Below are positions 1-6,199 of a stretch of 8,451 nt of DNA, piece by piece. Numbering within the stretch: the first letter of the stretch is position 1; every line of letters starts with the position of its first letter. Below the pieces are notes generated by a model that was not told where the DNA came from, ran no database searches, and worked only from the letters and a program-made list of their open reading frames with translations. Source of the DNA: an uncultured Anaeroplasmataceae bacterium (GTDB taxonomy: Bacteria; Bacillota_I; Bacilli_A; Acholeplasmatales; Anaeroplasmataceae); assembly GCA_934229535.1 (NCBI GenBank), contig CAKQDS010000048.1, forward strand, positions 1 to 8,451. Reading direction: 5' to 3'. The position numbers and the translations under genes are program-made.

Positions 1-90
1 CCTTGAGGGTCTGTGTAGCAAGAGGCCCTTATAGGGTAGCCGAAAGACCGCATGTTTTACATGCGGATTGTTATTATATTATTATTTATC
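1..90 (+). ncRNA. 3' tail of an unidentified structured RNA
   Basis: The first ~66 bases are clearly richer in G+C than the surrounding DNA, hold no convincing ORF, and fold well. CCCT (26-29) pairs with AGGG (33-36) over a TAT loop, GGC (24-26) can pair with GCC (39-41), and GGTCT (8-12) pairs with AGACC (45-49). The last pairing shares CC (48-49) with the terminator-like hairpin that follows. This looks like the end of a stable RNA or a leader element whose 5' part lies outside the window. The TAGGGTAGC stretch (32-40) recalls the 3' end of Bacillus-type SRP RNA, but the usual closing sequence is missing, so I do not assign it. The direction is inferred from the terminator. Identity is unknown. 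Confidence 0.35.
48..88 (+). terminator. hairpin terminator closing the upstream RNA
   Basis: A perfect 8-bp stem, CCGCATGT (48-55) with ACATGCGG (59-66), closes a TTT loop. A T-rich but interrupted tail follows (67-88). The tail is not a clean U-run, so termination may be partial. Bases 48-49 are also needed for the GGTCT/AGACC helix, so the two folds compete. Confidence 0.55.
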
Positions 91-125
91 TTCCTAAAAT
101 CGACAATTTTTTAACAATTTAATAC

Positions 126-143
126 TATAATTTAAATGGTGAT
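126..143 (+). promoter_or_regulatory. -10 box and ribosome binding site for the Wzz-like gene
   Basis: A perfect TATAAT is at 126-131. The nearest -35-like hexamer is TCGACA (100-105), 20 bases upstream, which is too far for a strong promoter. GGTGAT (138-143), just before the ATG at 147, matches the 5' part of the anti-Shine-Dalgarno complement and supports that start. Confidence 0.4.
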
Positions 144-146
144 TAT

Positions 147-1040
147 ATGGAGGAAGGGATTTCTTTAAATGAAATTATAAAAATAGTTGTAAGAAAATTT
201 AAGGTGTTTATTTTAATCGTTATTATGGCTATTATCATACCAATTATAAAAACTAATGTTGCTGATAATCGCTATGAGGCAAAAGGTCTTGTTTTAGTTA
301 TGTCAGATGTTGAGATGCTAAATGATGAAAAAAGTGGACTAGCTAGGACTATTAATTCGTTTATAAGGAGGGATTTTATTTTAAAGAAGGCGTTAGAGGA
401 TTTAGATATTAATATTGATACTTTTTATAAAAACTATGAGCTTGTTAATGAATTAGATAATAGCTTTATAAATATATCATGTATATCAAAATATAAAGAA
501 AATAATATTTTGATTATTAATAAAATAATTGAGAAGCTAATTGCTTTTCAAAATACCAATGAATTCTTTGAGGCTAATATTAATGTGTTAGAATATGCAA
601 GCTATAATATCAAAATATCAAAAAGCTATGTAAAGCCAATTACTGTTGGACTTGGTATAGGACTTATTGTTTGTTTTGCTTATTTGATTTTGTTAATGAA
701 TTATTCTAAATATGTTTTAAGTATTGATGAGCTAAAAAGAAAAAATAAAAATGTGTTTGAATATAAAAATATTCCAACATCAATGCTTGCCAAGCTTCTT
801 GAAGAAAATAAAATTATTTATATTGAGAACATTAATGATGAAATTAAAGAAAGGCTTAAATGTATTAATAATGATTGTTCATTAAATAGTAAAAATATTA
901 TTATTACTGATAATGATGGTTTAATAGGTAATGCAGATTTATATATGAAAATTATAGATATGAAGCATACTCTAAGAGAAGAAATTAAAAGGTTTAATTT
1001 GGAGGAGGCAAATAATAAATATTTAATTATTTATAAATAA
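147..1040 (+). CDS. Wzz/Wzc-like polysaccharide co-polymerase with a degenerate kinase-like tail
   Basis: This 297-residue membrane protein has the layout of chain-length regulators of exopolysaccharide or capsule export (Wzz/YveK/CapA). It has a short cytoplasmic start, TM1 at about residues 20-36, an extracytoplasmic region of about 125 residues, and TM2 at about 165-184 preceded by a single Pro (164) instead of the usual proline-rich motif. Typical YveK-type adaptors stop soon after TM2, but this one continues for about 110 residues. KNVFEYKNIP (201-210) sits where Wzc proteins have their 'LG-IP' segment. Residues 229-269 resemble the start of a BY-kinase domain, but the P-loop position reads DNDGLIGNAD, with no GK[S/T]. 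The protein then ends, so kinase activity is not expected. No glycosyltransferase or polymerase gene is in view. The family assignment is moderately sure; the kinase-relic reading is inference. The start is fixed by GGTGAT at 138-143. Confidence 0.6.
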   Translation: MEEGISLNEIIKIVVRKFKVFILIVIMAIIIPIIKTNVADNRYEAKGLVLVMSDVEMLNDEKSGLARTINSFIRRDFILKKALEDLDINIDTFYKNYELVNELDNSFINISCISKYKENNILIINKIIEKLIAFQNTNEFFEANINVLEYASYNIKISKSYVKPITVGLGIGLIVCFAYLILLMNYSKYVLSIDELKRKNKNVFEYKNIPTSMLAKLLEENKIIYIENINDEIKERLKCINNDCSLNSKNIIITDNDGLIGNADLYMKIIDMKHTLREEIKRFNLEEANNKYLIIYK

Positions 1041-1041
1041 T

Positions 1042-1317
1042 ATGGAAGAAATAATTTGTGATTTGAAGTATGAATTCAAGATGTTTATTTTAGAAAATAA
1101 ATTATATCATTTTGATATAGTTAATATATCGTATGAAAAGGATAAATTTCATGATTATAATAATGTGATTTTTGAATTTCATACTAAAAGAAGACCAAAA
1201 ATTCTACATTTTGCTAAAGAAATTAGATTGAAATATTATAATGATATTTTACATATAGAGGCAAAAAATGCAATAGAATGCTTAAATCAAGTAAAAATTG
1301 CTTTGCTAATTTTTTAA
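1042..1317 (+). CDS. hypothetical 91-residue protein, coupled to the Wzz-like gene
   Basis: I do not recognise this protein. The ATG lies one base after the TAA of the Wzz-like gene, so the two are almost certainly co-transcribed and translationally coupled. The only good Shine-Dalgarno-like run (GGAGGAGG, about 1001-1008) is more than 30 bases upstream, inside the preceding gene, so re-initiation by the terminating ribosome is the likely mode of translation. The product is small, charged and rich in Ile, Lys and aromatic residues, with alternating hydrophobic stretches (VNISYE, VIFEFH, ILHFA, ILHIEAKN) that suggest a mixed alpha/beta fold. It has no signal peptide, membrane segment or cysteine pair. 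Context suggests an accessory role with the co-polymerase, but this is inference. No convincing terminator follows before the tRNA promoter. Confidence 0.55.
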   Translation: MEEIICDLKYEFKMFILENKLYHFDIVNISYEKDKFHDYNNVIFEFHTKRRPKILHFAKEIRLKYYNDILHIEAKNAIECLNQVKIALLIF

Positions 1318-1353
1318 TTAAGACGTAAAATTTAGCCTATTTCATTTTTATTA

Positions 1354-1382
1354 TTGACTTAATTTTTAAAATATAGTATAAT
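1354..1382 (+). promoter_or_regulatory. promoter of tRNA-Ser
   Basis: TTGACT (1354-1359) and TATAAT (1377-1382) are separated by exactly 17 bases, an almost perfect sigma-A type promoter. It ends 16 bases before the mature tRNA 5' end, so transcription would start about 10 bases before the tRNA. GCCTATTTCATT (1335-1346) and AATGAATAGGC (1380-1390) form an inverted repeat, with one bulged T, around the promoter. Confidence 0.85.
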
Positions 1383-1398
1383 GAATAGGCTTGGTTGT

Positions 1399-1489
1399 GG
1401 AGTAGTACTCAAGAGGCTCAAGAGGCTTCCCTGCTAAGGAAGTAGACCGGGTAACTGGTGCAAGGGTTCGAATCCCTTCTGCTCCGCCA
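1399..1489 (+). tRNA. tRNA-Ser(GCU)
   Basis: This 91-base class II tRNA decodes AGC/AGU serine codons. The acceptor strands are GGAGTAG (1399-1405) and CTGCTCC (1479-1485), with one G-U pair, discriminator G (1486) and an encoded CCA (1487-1489). The D stem is CTC/GAG (1408-1410, 1422-1424). The anticodon stem is CTTCC/GGAAG around loop CTGCTAA, with anticodon GCT at 1433-1435. The long variable arm is ACCGG-GTAA-CTGGT (1446-1459), diagnostic of Ser/Leu-type tRNAs. The T arm is AAGGG-TTCGAAT-CCCTT (1462-1478). All stems are intact, so it should be functional. Confidence 0.97.
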
Positions 1490-1500
1490 TTATGAAATTT

Positions 1501-1522
1501 ACGGCTTATGGCCGTTTTTTTT
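1501..1522 (+). terminator. short terminator after tRNA-Ser
   Basis: ACGGC (1501-1505) pairs with GCCGT (1511-1515) around TTATG, followed by a T-run through 1522. The U-tract is good but the stem has only 5 bp, so read-through into the regulator gene that starts at 1537 is plausible. Confidence 0.75.
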
Positions 1523-1536
1523 GTCAGGGAGGAAAT

Positions 1537-2697
1537 ATGGCAATTCATAATTTTAAACTAAGCGAATATTTAACAACTCATTATAGCTTTATTTTGTTTG
1601 ATATCTTGTTTAAGGATGAATTTAAGACAAAAGAAGCTGTTTTAGATAGTCTTGACATTGCTTCTAGTACATATAGAAGGGCTAGAATTAAAGAACAAAA
1701 AATAGGTAGTCATATTGTTTTAAAGCTTAATAATTATTTTCATATAAATGATGTTAATAAAGATAAAATAGAAGAATATGAAATTTTAATTGCTAATGTT
1801 GTTTCTAAGATTTATTATAAGGTGAATGATGATTATAATAGCGATTTAGAAAAATTAGATGAATATTATAAAGAAAATACAATCTTATCTCCTATTTTTA
1901 AAATGATTGAGCTTTTTATAAGTATTAACAATATTAAAAGTAATTATAAAGCTAAAATAAGTTATTATCGAAGTGATTATGAGAAAATTAAAAAATACGA
2001 AAAGCTTTTTAATGATGATTTAAAAGCAATCTATTTTATAATTGAATCTTTTTTTGTTCATTCAAGTATGGTTGATTATAATTATATTGAAGCCTTGTTA
2101 GATAAAATCAATTATGCAAAGGGATTATTTTATTTCTTAGCTTCAACAAGATATTATTTGGACAATGATTTTTATAATGCCTTGCTTTATGCTAGATATG
2201 CCGAAAAATCCTTTATTATAGATTATAATATTAATAGACTTTTTCAGGTGAAATGTAATATTTGTAGTCTTTATTTAATAATTGATAAAAATCAATTAGC
2301 ATATAAAACAATTATGGAAATAGCAGAGGCTATGTTTTCTTATAAAATTAATAGATATTTATATTTGAGCTTTAAATCGTTATATTATGCTTCATTATTC
2401 TTAACAAGGAGACATTTAGAAATAATAAATACTTCTAGAATAGTGGAAGGAGATATTGTTGATCATTTATTTTGTGCTTTTGTCTATGCTAGTAATAGTA
2501 ATTATATATGCCTTAGTAATGAAATTAAAGCTATTGAGGAAATTAATGGTTATAACAATATAAAAAAGATTGTAAATATGCTAAAGGGCTATTATTCAAA
2601 TACAGTTGATCATAGTAAAATGGTTGAAGCAATAAAGAAAATAGATAGTTTGTTATTAAAAAATATATTTATGAAAATTATTAAAAATCGCTATTAA
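1537..2697 (+). CDS. HTH plus TPR-like regulator, AimR/RNPP-like
   Basis: This 386-residue, almost entirely helical protein probably works as a cytoplasmic peptide-responsive transcription regulator. Residues about 28-55 (FKTKEAVLDSLDIASSTYRR) look like a helix-turn-helix with a recognition helix of the '-IASSTYRRAR-' kind. The rest is a series of TPR-like helix pairs. The clearest is around 196-265, with the 'yyl-ndfynAllyArYAeksF' pattern followed by a second 'Y---n---A' unit. The length equals that of SPbeta phage AimR (386), and the C-terminal LKG...(S/A)IxxxxK segment resembles AimR's last repeat by eye. These are recollected similarities, not search results. A longer reading from ATG 1492 is rejected because it runs through the tRNA terminator. 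ATG 1537 has GGGAGG at 1527-1532. There is no room for its own promoter. A gene for an exported 60-residue peptide lies downstream. No membrane segment or enzyme motif is seen. Confidence 0.55.
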   Translation: MAIHNFKLSEYLTTHYSFILFDILFKDEFKTKEAVLDSLDIASSTYRRARIKEQKIGSHIVLKLNNYFHINDVNKDKIEEYEILIANVVSKIYYKVNDDYNSDLEKLDEYYKENTILSPIFKMIELFISINNIKSNYKAKISYYRSDYEKIKKYEKLFNDDLKAIYFIIESFFVHSSMVDYNYIEALLDKINYAKGLFYFLASTRYYLDNDFYNALLYARYAEKSFIIDYNINRLFQVKCNICSLYLIIDKNQLAYKTIMEIAEAMFSYKINRYLYLSFKSLYYASLFLTRRHLEIINTSRIVEGDIVDHLFCAFVYASNSNYICLSNEIKAIEEINGYNNIKKIVNMLKGYYSNTVDHSKMVEAIKKIDSLLLKNIFMKIIKNRY

Positions 2698-2715
2698 TAA
2701 TAATAGCTTTTTTTT
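2690..2715 (+). terminator. terminator overlapping the regulator stop codon
   Basis: GCTATTA (2690-2696) pairs perfectly with TAATAGC (2701-2707) over an ATAA loop, followed by eight T (2708-2715). The hairpin contains the TAA stop, which separates regulator transcription from the small exported-peptide gene. Confidence 0.8.
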
Positions 2716-2802
2716 CTGCTTTCAATTCAATTATTTAATAGCATTTTGCTTGAAAAAATTGTTGAATATTGTTATTTGCTAGTGATGAATTTGTGGGTAA
2801 CT

Positions 2803-2830
2803 TTGACAATTAAAAAACATTTGGTAAAAT
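2803..2830 (+). promoter_or_regulatory. promoter of the small exported peptide gene
   Basis: TTGACA (2803-2808) and TAAAAT (2825-2830) are 16 bases apart, and the -10 box carries a TG extension (TGG, 2822-2824). This is a strong constitutive-looking core promoter. The 87 bases between the regulator terminator and the -35 box hold no obvious palindrome. Confidence 0.75.
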
Positions 2831-2861
2831 TAGATTATACTAAATATAGGAGGAAAAGAAA

Positions 2862-3044
2862 ATGAGAAAGTTTTTAAGTTTTATTATATTTGGAGTTTTT
2901 GTTTTTGCGGCTACAATTAGTATTGCTTGTAATATGCAAGCTTCAAGTAAAATAAATCCCGATCCTGAAGATGAGGATGATGAATTTCCATTTGATGGTT
3001 GGATTTATTTTAGCATTGATCCAGACAAACCAGTAGCTATGTAA
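2862..3044 (+). CDS. 60-residue secreted or lipoprotein-like peptide, possible signalling pro-peptide
   Basis: The peptide starts with a basic n-region (MRK), has a hydrophobic core (residues 4-22, ending ATISIA), and has Cys at 23. SIA-C fits a type I signal peptidase site after Ala22 and is a weak lipobox (Ser rather than Leu at -3), so either secretion or lipidation is possible. The remaining 37 residues are acidic in the middle (PEDEDDEFPFD, 35-45) and end with aromatic and proline residues (WIYFSIDPDKPVAM). The start is secure: TAGGAGG (2847-2853) lies 8 bases before ATG, and stop codons are tandem TAA TAA. The gene has its own promoter and terminator and directly follows the TPR-like regulator. 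Size and layout match Phr, PapR or AimP pro-peptides, but no family is recognised. It could equally be an unrelated small lipoprotein. Confidence 0.75.
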   Translation: MRKFLSFIIFGVFVFAATISIACNMQASSKINPDPEDEDDEFPFDGWIYFSIDPDKPVAM

Positions 3045-3075
3045 TAAGCAAAAGGGGGATTGGATATATATAGTG

Positions 3076-3101
3076 AAAAGACCATAGTTGTGGTCTTTTT
3101 T
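3076..3101 (+). terminator. terminator of the small peptide gene
   Basis: AAAAGACCA (3076-3084) pairs perfectly with TGGTCTTTT (3091-3099) over a 6-base loop, and the T-run continues to 3101. A second T-run follows at 3104-3109. Confidence 0.85.
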
Positions 3102-3142
3102 GCTTTTTTCTCAATATTTTTCTAAATAAGAAAAAAATATGT

Positions 3143-3152
3143 AAAACGTTTT
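3143..3152. promoter_or_regulatory. palindrome upstream of the ppdK promoter
   Basis: AAAACGTTTT is a perfect 10-bp palindrome ending 10 bases before the -35 box of ppdK. Its centre resembles a catabolite-repression (cre) site, but the flanks miss at least three consensus positions. It is noted as a possible operator only. Confidence 0.25.
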
Positions 3153-3162
3153 TATAAATATA

Positions 3163-3191
3163 TTGCTTTTAGAAGGAAAATAAGGTATAAT
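3163..3191 (+). promoter_or_regulatory. promoter of ppdK
   Basis: TTGCTT (3163-3168) and a perfect TATAAT (3186-3191) are separated by 17 bases. Transcription would start near 3198, leaving a 5' leader of about 35 bases with AAGGAG at 3216-3221, 11 bases before the ATG. Confidence 0.8.
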
Positions 3192-3232
3192 CTATGATTG
3201 TCTTTGATAAATAATAAGGAGTATATATAAGT

Positions 3233-5851
3233 ATGAAAAAATGGGTCTATTTATTTAATGAAGGTAATGCTAATATGCGTGAGCTATTAGGTGGTAAGGG
3301 TGCTAATTTAGCGGAAATGACTAATTTAGGCTTACCTATTCCTGATGGTTTTACTATTACTACTGAAGCATGTATGGATTACTTCAATTATAATAATAAA
3401 ATTAGAGAAGAAATATTAGACCAAGCTTTCTCTAGCTTAGCTTGGCTTGAAACTAAGCAAAATAAAAAATTTGGCGATTTAGAAAATCCATTACTAGTAT
3501 CAGTAAGAAGTGGAGCTAGAGCTTCAATGCCTGGTATGATGGATACTATTTTAAATTTAGGTTTAAATGATAAGACAGTTTTAGGTCTTGCTAAAAAAAC
3601 AAATAATAAAAGATTTGCTTATGATTCATATCGTAGATTTATTCAAATGTTTTCTGATGTTGTAATGGGACTTGAAAAATCTAAGTTTGAGGCAGTTTTA
3701 ACTAAAATTAAGGAGAGTCATGGTTATACATACGATTATGAATTAACTAGTGATGATTTAGAGTATGTTGTTAAAACATTTAAGGAGTTTTATAAAGAAA
3801 ATTTAAAAACAGATTTTCCTCAGGAGCCTAAGGATCAGCTTGTTCTTGCTATTGAGGCAGTATTTAAATCATGGAATAATCCACGTGCAATATATTATCG
3901 TCATTTAAATGATATTCCAAGTGATTGGGGTACTGCTGTAAATGTTCAAGCAATGGTTTTCGGTAATATGGGTGAAACTAGTGGTACTGGTGTAGCATTT
4001 AGTAGAAATCCAGCTACTGGAGCAAAAGAATTATATGGTGAATATTTAATTAATGCTCAAGGTGAAGATGTAGTTGCTGGTATTAGAACACCATCTCCTA
4101 TTTCTAAATTAAAAGAGGATTTACCAAAGTGCTATGAGGATTTCCAGAGAATCGTTAATATTTTAGAGAATCATTATCGTGATATGCAGGATATGGAGTT
4201 TACTATTGAAAATGCTAAGCTTTATTTCCTTCAAACAAGAAATGGTAAAAGAACTGCAGCAGCAGCCTTAGAAATTGCTTGTGATATGGTTGATGAGGGT
4301 ATGATTACTAAGGATGAGGCTTTATTAAGAGTTGAAGCTAAATCTTTAGATCAGCTTTTACACCCTAAATTTGATGCAAATTCTTTAAAGAATAAGGAAT
4401 GTATCGGTACAGGTCTTCCTGCTTCACCTGGTGCAGCAACTGGTAAGGTTTATTTTACAGCTGCTAAAGCTAAGGAAATGCATAAGAAGAAGGAGCATGT
4501 TATTTTAGTTCGTATGGAAACATCTCCTGAGGATATTGAGGGTATGCATATTGCTGAAGGTACCTTAACTGCTCATGGTGGAATGACATCACACGCAGCA
4601 GTAGTTGCACGTGGAATGGGTACAACATGTGTTTGTGGTTGCAAGGATGTTGTTATCGATGAAGAAAAGCATGTTATGTATTTAGGTGGACATACAATTA
4701 ATGAAGGAGATTATATTTCCTTAGATGGTACATCTGGTAAGATTTATTTAGGTAAGATTGATACTCTTCCAACTACAATTGATGGAAACTTTAAGCGTAT
4801 TTTAGAGTGGGCTGATGAAAGAAGAGTATTAAAGGTTAAGGCTAATGCTGATACACCAACTGATGCTAAGACAGCTGTTGGCTTTGGTGCTGAGGGAATT
4901 GGACTTTGCCGTAGTGAGCATATGTTCTTCGCTCCTGACCGTATTTTTGAAATTAGAAAGATGATTCTTGCTAGAAATGAAGAAGAAAGAAAAGAACCGC
5001 TTTCTAAATTATTACAATTCCAAAAGGCTGATTATAAAGCAATTTATAAGGAAATGAAGGGTCTACCAGTTAATGTTAGATTAATTGACCCACCTCTACA
5101 TGAATTCCTTCCTCATGATGGTATGGAGGAATTTGCTAAGGTTATGCATCGTGATCTAGCTGAAATAACGGACTATTGTGATTCATTAAAGGAATTTAAC
5201 CCAATGATGGGACATCGTGGCTGTAGATTATGTATTACCTTCCCTGATATTGCAAGAATGCAGGCTAGAGCTATTATGGAGGCCGCAATTGAGGTGTCAG
5301 CTGAAGAAGGTATTAAGATTACACCAGAAATTATGGTGCCACTTGTTGATGATGTTAAAGAGCTTATTTATGTTAAGAATGTTTGTGTAGATGAAATAAA
5401 TAAGGTATTTGCTGAAAAGAACGTAACAATTGATTACAAGATTGGTACAATGATTGAAACACCTCGTGCAGCATTACTTGCTGATGAAATTGCTAAAGAA
5501 GCAATGTATTTCTCATTTGGTACAAATGATTTAACCCAAATGACATTTGGTCTATCAAGAGATGATGCATCTAAATTCTTAGGTGATTATTATAGTAAAA
5601 ATATTTATGAATCAGATCCATTTGCTAAATTAGATCAAAAGGGTGTAGGTAAATTAATTGAAAATGCCTATCGTTTAGGTAAATCTGTTAATAAGGATAT
5701 GGAAATGGGTATTTGTGGTGAGCATGGTGGTGAGCCATCAAGTATTGAATTTGTTGATAGTGTTGGTTTAACATATGTTTCATGTTCTCCATATCGTGTT
5801 CCAATTGCAAGACTTGCTGCTGCTCAGGCTGCAATTAAAAATAATAAATAA
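3233..5851 (+). CDS. ppdK: pyruvate, phosphate dikinase
   Basis: This cytosolic enzyme interconverts ATP, pyruvate and phosphate with AMP, PEP and pyrophosphate. In anaerobic low-GC bacteria it often runs in the glycolytic direction using PPi. The 872 residues match the usual ~875. The N-terminal ATP-grasp domain carries GGKGANLAEMTNLGLPIPDGF (about 21-41) and SVRSGARASMPGMMDT with Arg92. The central swivelling domain carries GGMTSHAAVVARGMG with the phosphorylated His454. The C-terminal PEP/pyruvate barrel carries GLCRSEHMFF (Arg560), PPLHEFLP, MGHRGCRL, IGTMIETPRAAL, FSFGTNDLTQMTFG and MGICGEHGGEP with catalytic Cys828. Numbering is one to three lower than in the Clostridium symbiosum enzyme. 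It stands alone between its own promoter and terminator. The PPDK regulatory kinase is not in view. No lesion is seen. Identification is very secure. Confidence 0.98.
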   Translation: MKKWVYLFNEGNANMRELLGGKGANLAEMTNLGLPIPDGFTITTEACMDYFNYNNKIREEILDQAFSSLAWLETKQNKKFGDLENPLLVSVRSGARASMPGMMDTILNLGLNDKTVLGLAKKTNNKRFAYDSYRRFIQMFSDVVMGLEKSKFEAVLTKIKESHGYTYDYELTSDDLEYVVKTFKEFYKENLKTDFPQEPKDQLVLAIEAVFKSWNNPRAIYYRHLNDIPSDWGTAVNVQAMVFGNMGETSGTGVAFSRNPATGAKELYGEYLINAQGEDVVAGIRTPSPISKLKEDLPKCYEDFQRIVNILENHYRDMQDMEFTIENAKLYFLQTRNGKRTAAAALEIACDMVDEGMITKDEALLRVEAKSLDQLLHPKFDANSLKNKECIGTGLPASPGAATGKVYFTAAKAKEMHKKKEHVILVRMETSPEDIEGMHIAEGTLTAHGGMTSHAAVVARGMGTTCVCGCKDVVIDEEKHVMYLGGHTINEGDYISLDGTSGKIYLGKIDTLPTTIDGNFKRILEWADERRVLKVKANADTPTDAKTAVGFGAEGIGLCRSEHMFFAPDRIFEIRKMILARNEEERKEPLSKLLQFQKADYKAIYKEMKGLPVNVRLIDPPLHEFLPHDGMEEFAKVMHRDLAEITDYCDSLKEFNPMMGHRGCRLCITFPDIARMQARAIMEAAIEVSAEEGIKITPEIMVPLVDDVKELIYVKNVCVDEINKVFAEKNVTIDYKIGTMIETPRAALLADEIAKEAMYFSFGTNDLTQMTFGLSRDDASKFLGDYYSKNIYESDPFAKLDQKGVGKLIENAYRLGKSVNKDMEMGICGEHGGEPSSIEFVDSVGLTYVSCSPYRVPIARLAAAQAAIKNNK

Positions 5852-5857
5852 TATTAA

Positions 5858-5889
5858 TAGGACTTCACATTGTGAGGTCTTATTTTTTT
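5858..5889 (+). terminator. terminator of ppdK
   Basis: A long hairpin begins seven bases after the stop. GGACTTCACA (5860-5869) pairs with TGTGAGGTCT (5871-5880), with G-U wobbles; the usable stem is about 10 bp. Seven T follow (5883-5889). Confidence 0.85.
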
Positions 5890-5950
5890 GCTTCTTATGA
5901 ATGAAAAATGCATAATATTGCAAAAATCTTTCGTGAAGATGGTGCTGGTA

Positions 5951-6054
5951 ATGGAAATTAAAAGAGAACTATATCTAAATAAATTAATTAAGGCAATAAC
6001 ACCTTTAATAATCTGTATCTTGAAATGAGAGGAGTCTATTTAAATAAATATCAC
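5951..6054 (+). pseudogene. remnant of the start of an AAA-family ATPase gene
   Basis: ATG 5951 opens a 25-codon frame ending at TGA 6026-6028. Its first 14 residues, MEIKRELYLNKLIK, look like the conserved start of the AAA_14/DUF4143 ATPases common in gut Bacillota. After that the match is lost: the expected ITGIRRCGKS Walker A region is absent and no ribosome binding site precedes the ATG. In another frame, 6022-6054 encodes EMRGVYLNKYH, which resembles the same motif again, so two decayed starts may lie in tandem. The reading rests on a short motif I remember. Together with the rest of 5890-6199, which has no other gene, this looks like eroded DNA. Confidence 0.35.
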
Positions 6055-6152
6055 GCTTTTTTAATATGGTAAAAATTTTTTTCTATTCAATAAATTTACA
6101 ATATAACTTCTAAAACAACATATTATTAATTTTGTGTTGTGTGTTTTGGCTT

Positions 6153-6193
6153 TATAATAAACTATAATATAGCTATAGATTATTTATGTGAGG
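6153..6193 (+). promoter_or_regulatory. -10-like boxes and ribosome binding site before the PlsY-like gene
   Basis: Two TATAAT boxes occur at 6153-6158 and 6163-6168, but neither has a good -35 at 16-18 bases. TTGGCT (6146-6151) is only 11 bases from the second. GAGG (6190-6193) lies 6 bases before ATG 6200 and decides that start. Confidence 0.35.
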
Positions 6194-6199
6194 TATTTT

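Noticed and set aside
1306..1337. Terminator after the 91-residue gene (GCTAA...TTAGC)
   Set aside because: The stem has a mismatch and a long loop, and no U-run follows on the + strand.
1492..1536. ATG 1492 as the start of the TPR-like regulator
   Set aside because: The extra 15 codons run through the tRNA terminator hairpin and U-run, and no ribosome binding site precedes it. ATG 1537 has GGGAGG at the right distance.
1366..1548. Reverse-strand 60-codon ORF containing GAEGIRTLAPVTRSTSLAG
   Set aside because: It is the antisense translation of tRNA-Ser, a well-known spurious ORF type. The tRNA is intact on the + strand.
3069..3086. Tiny GTG frame after the small peptide gene (VKRP)
   Set aside because: It has only four codons and is part of the terminator hairpin.
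6188..6199. GTG 6188 as the start of the PlsY-like gene
   Set aside because: No Shine-Dalgarno lies upstream; the GTG belongs to the GTGAGG that serves ATG 6200.
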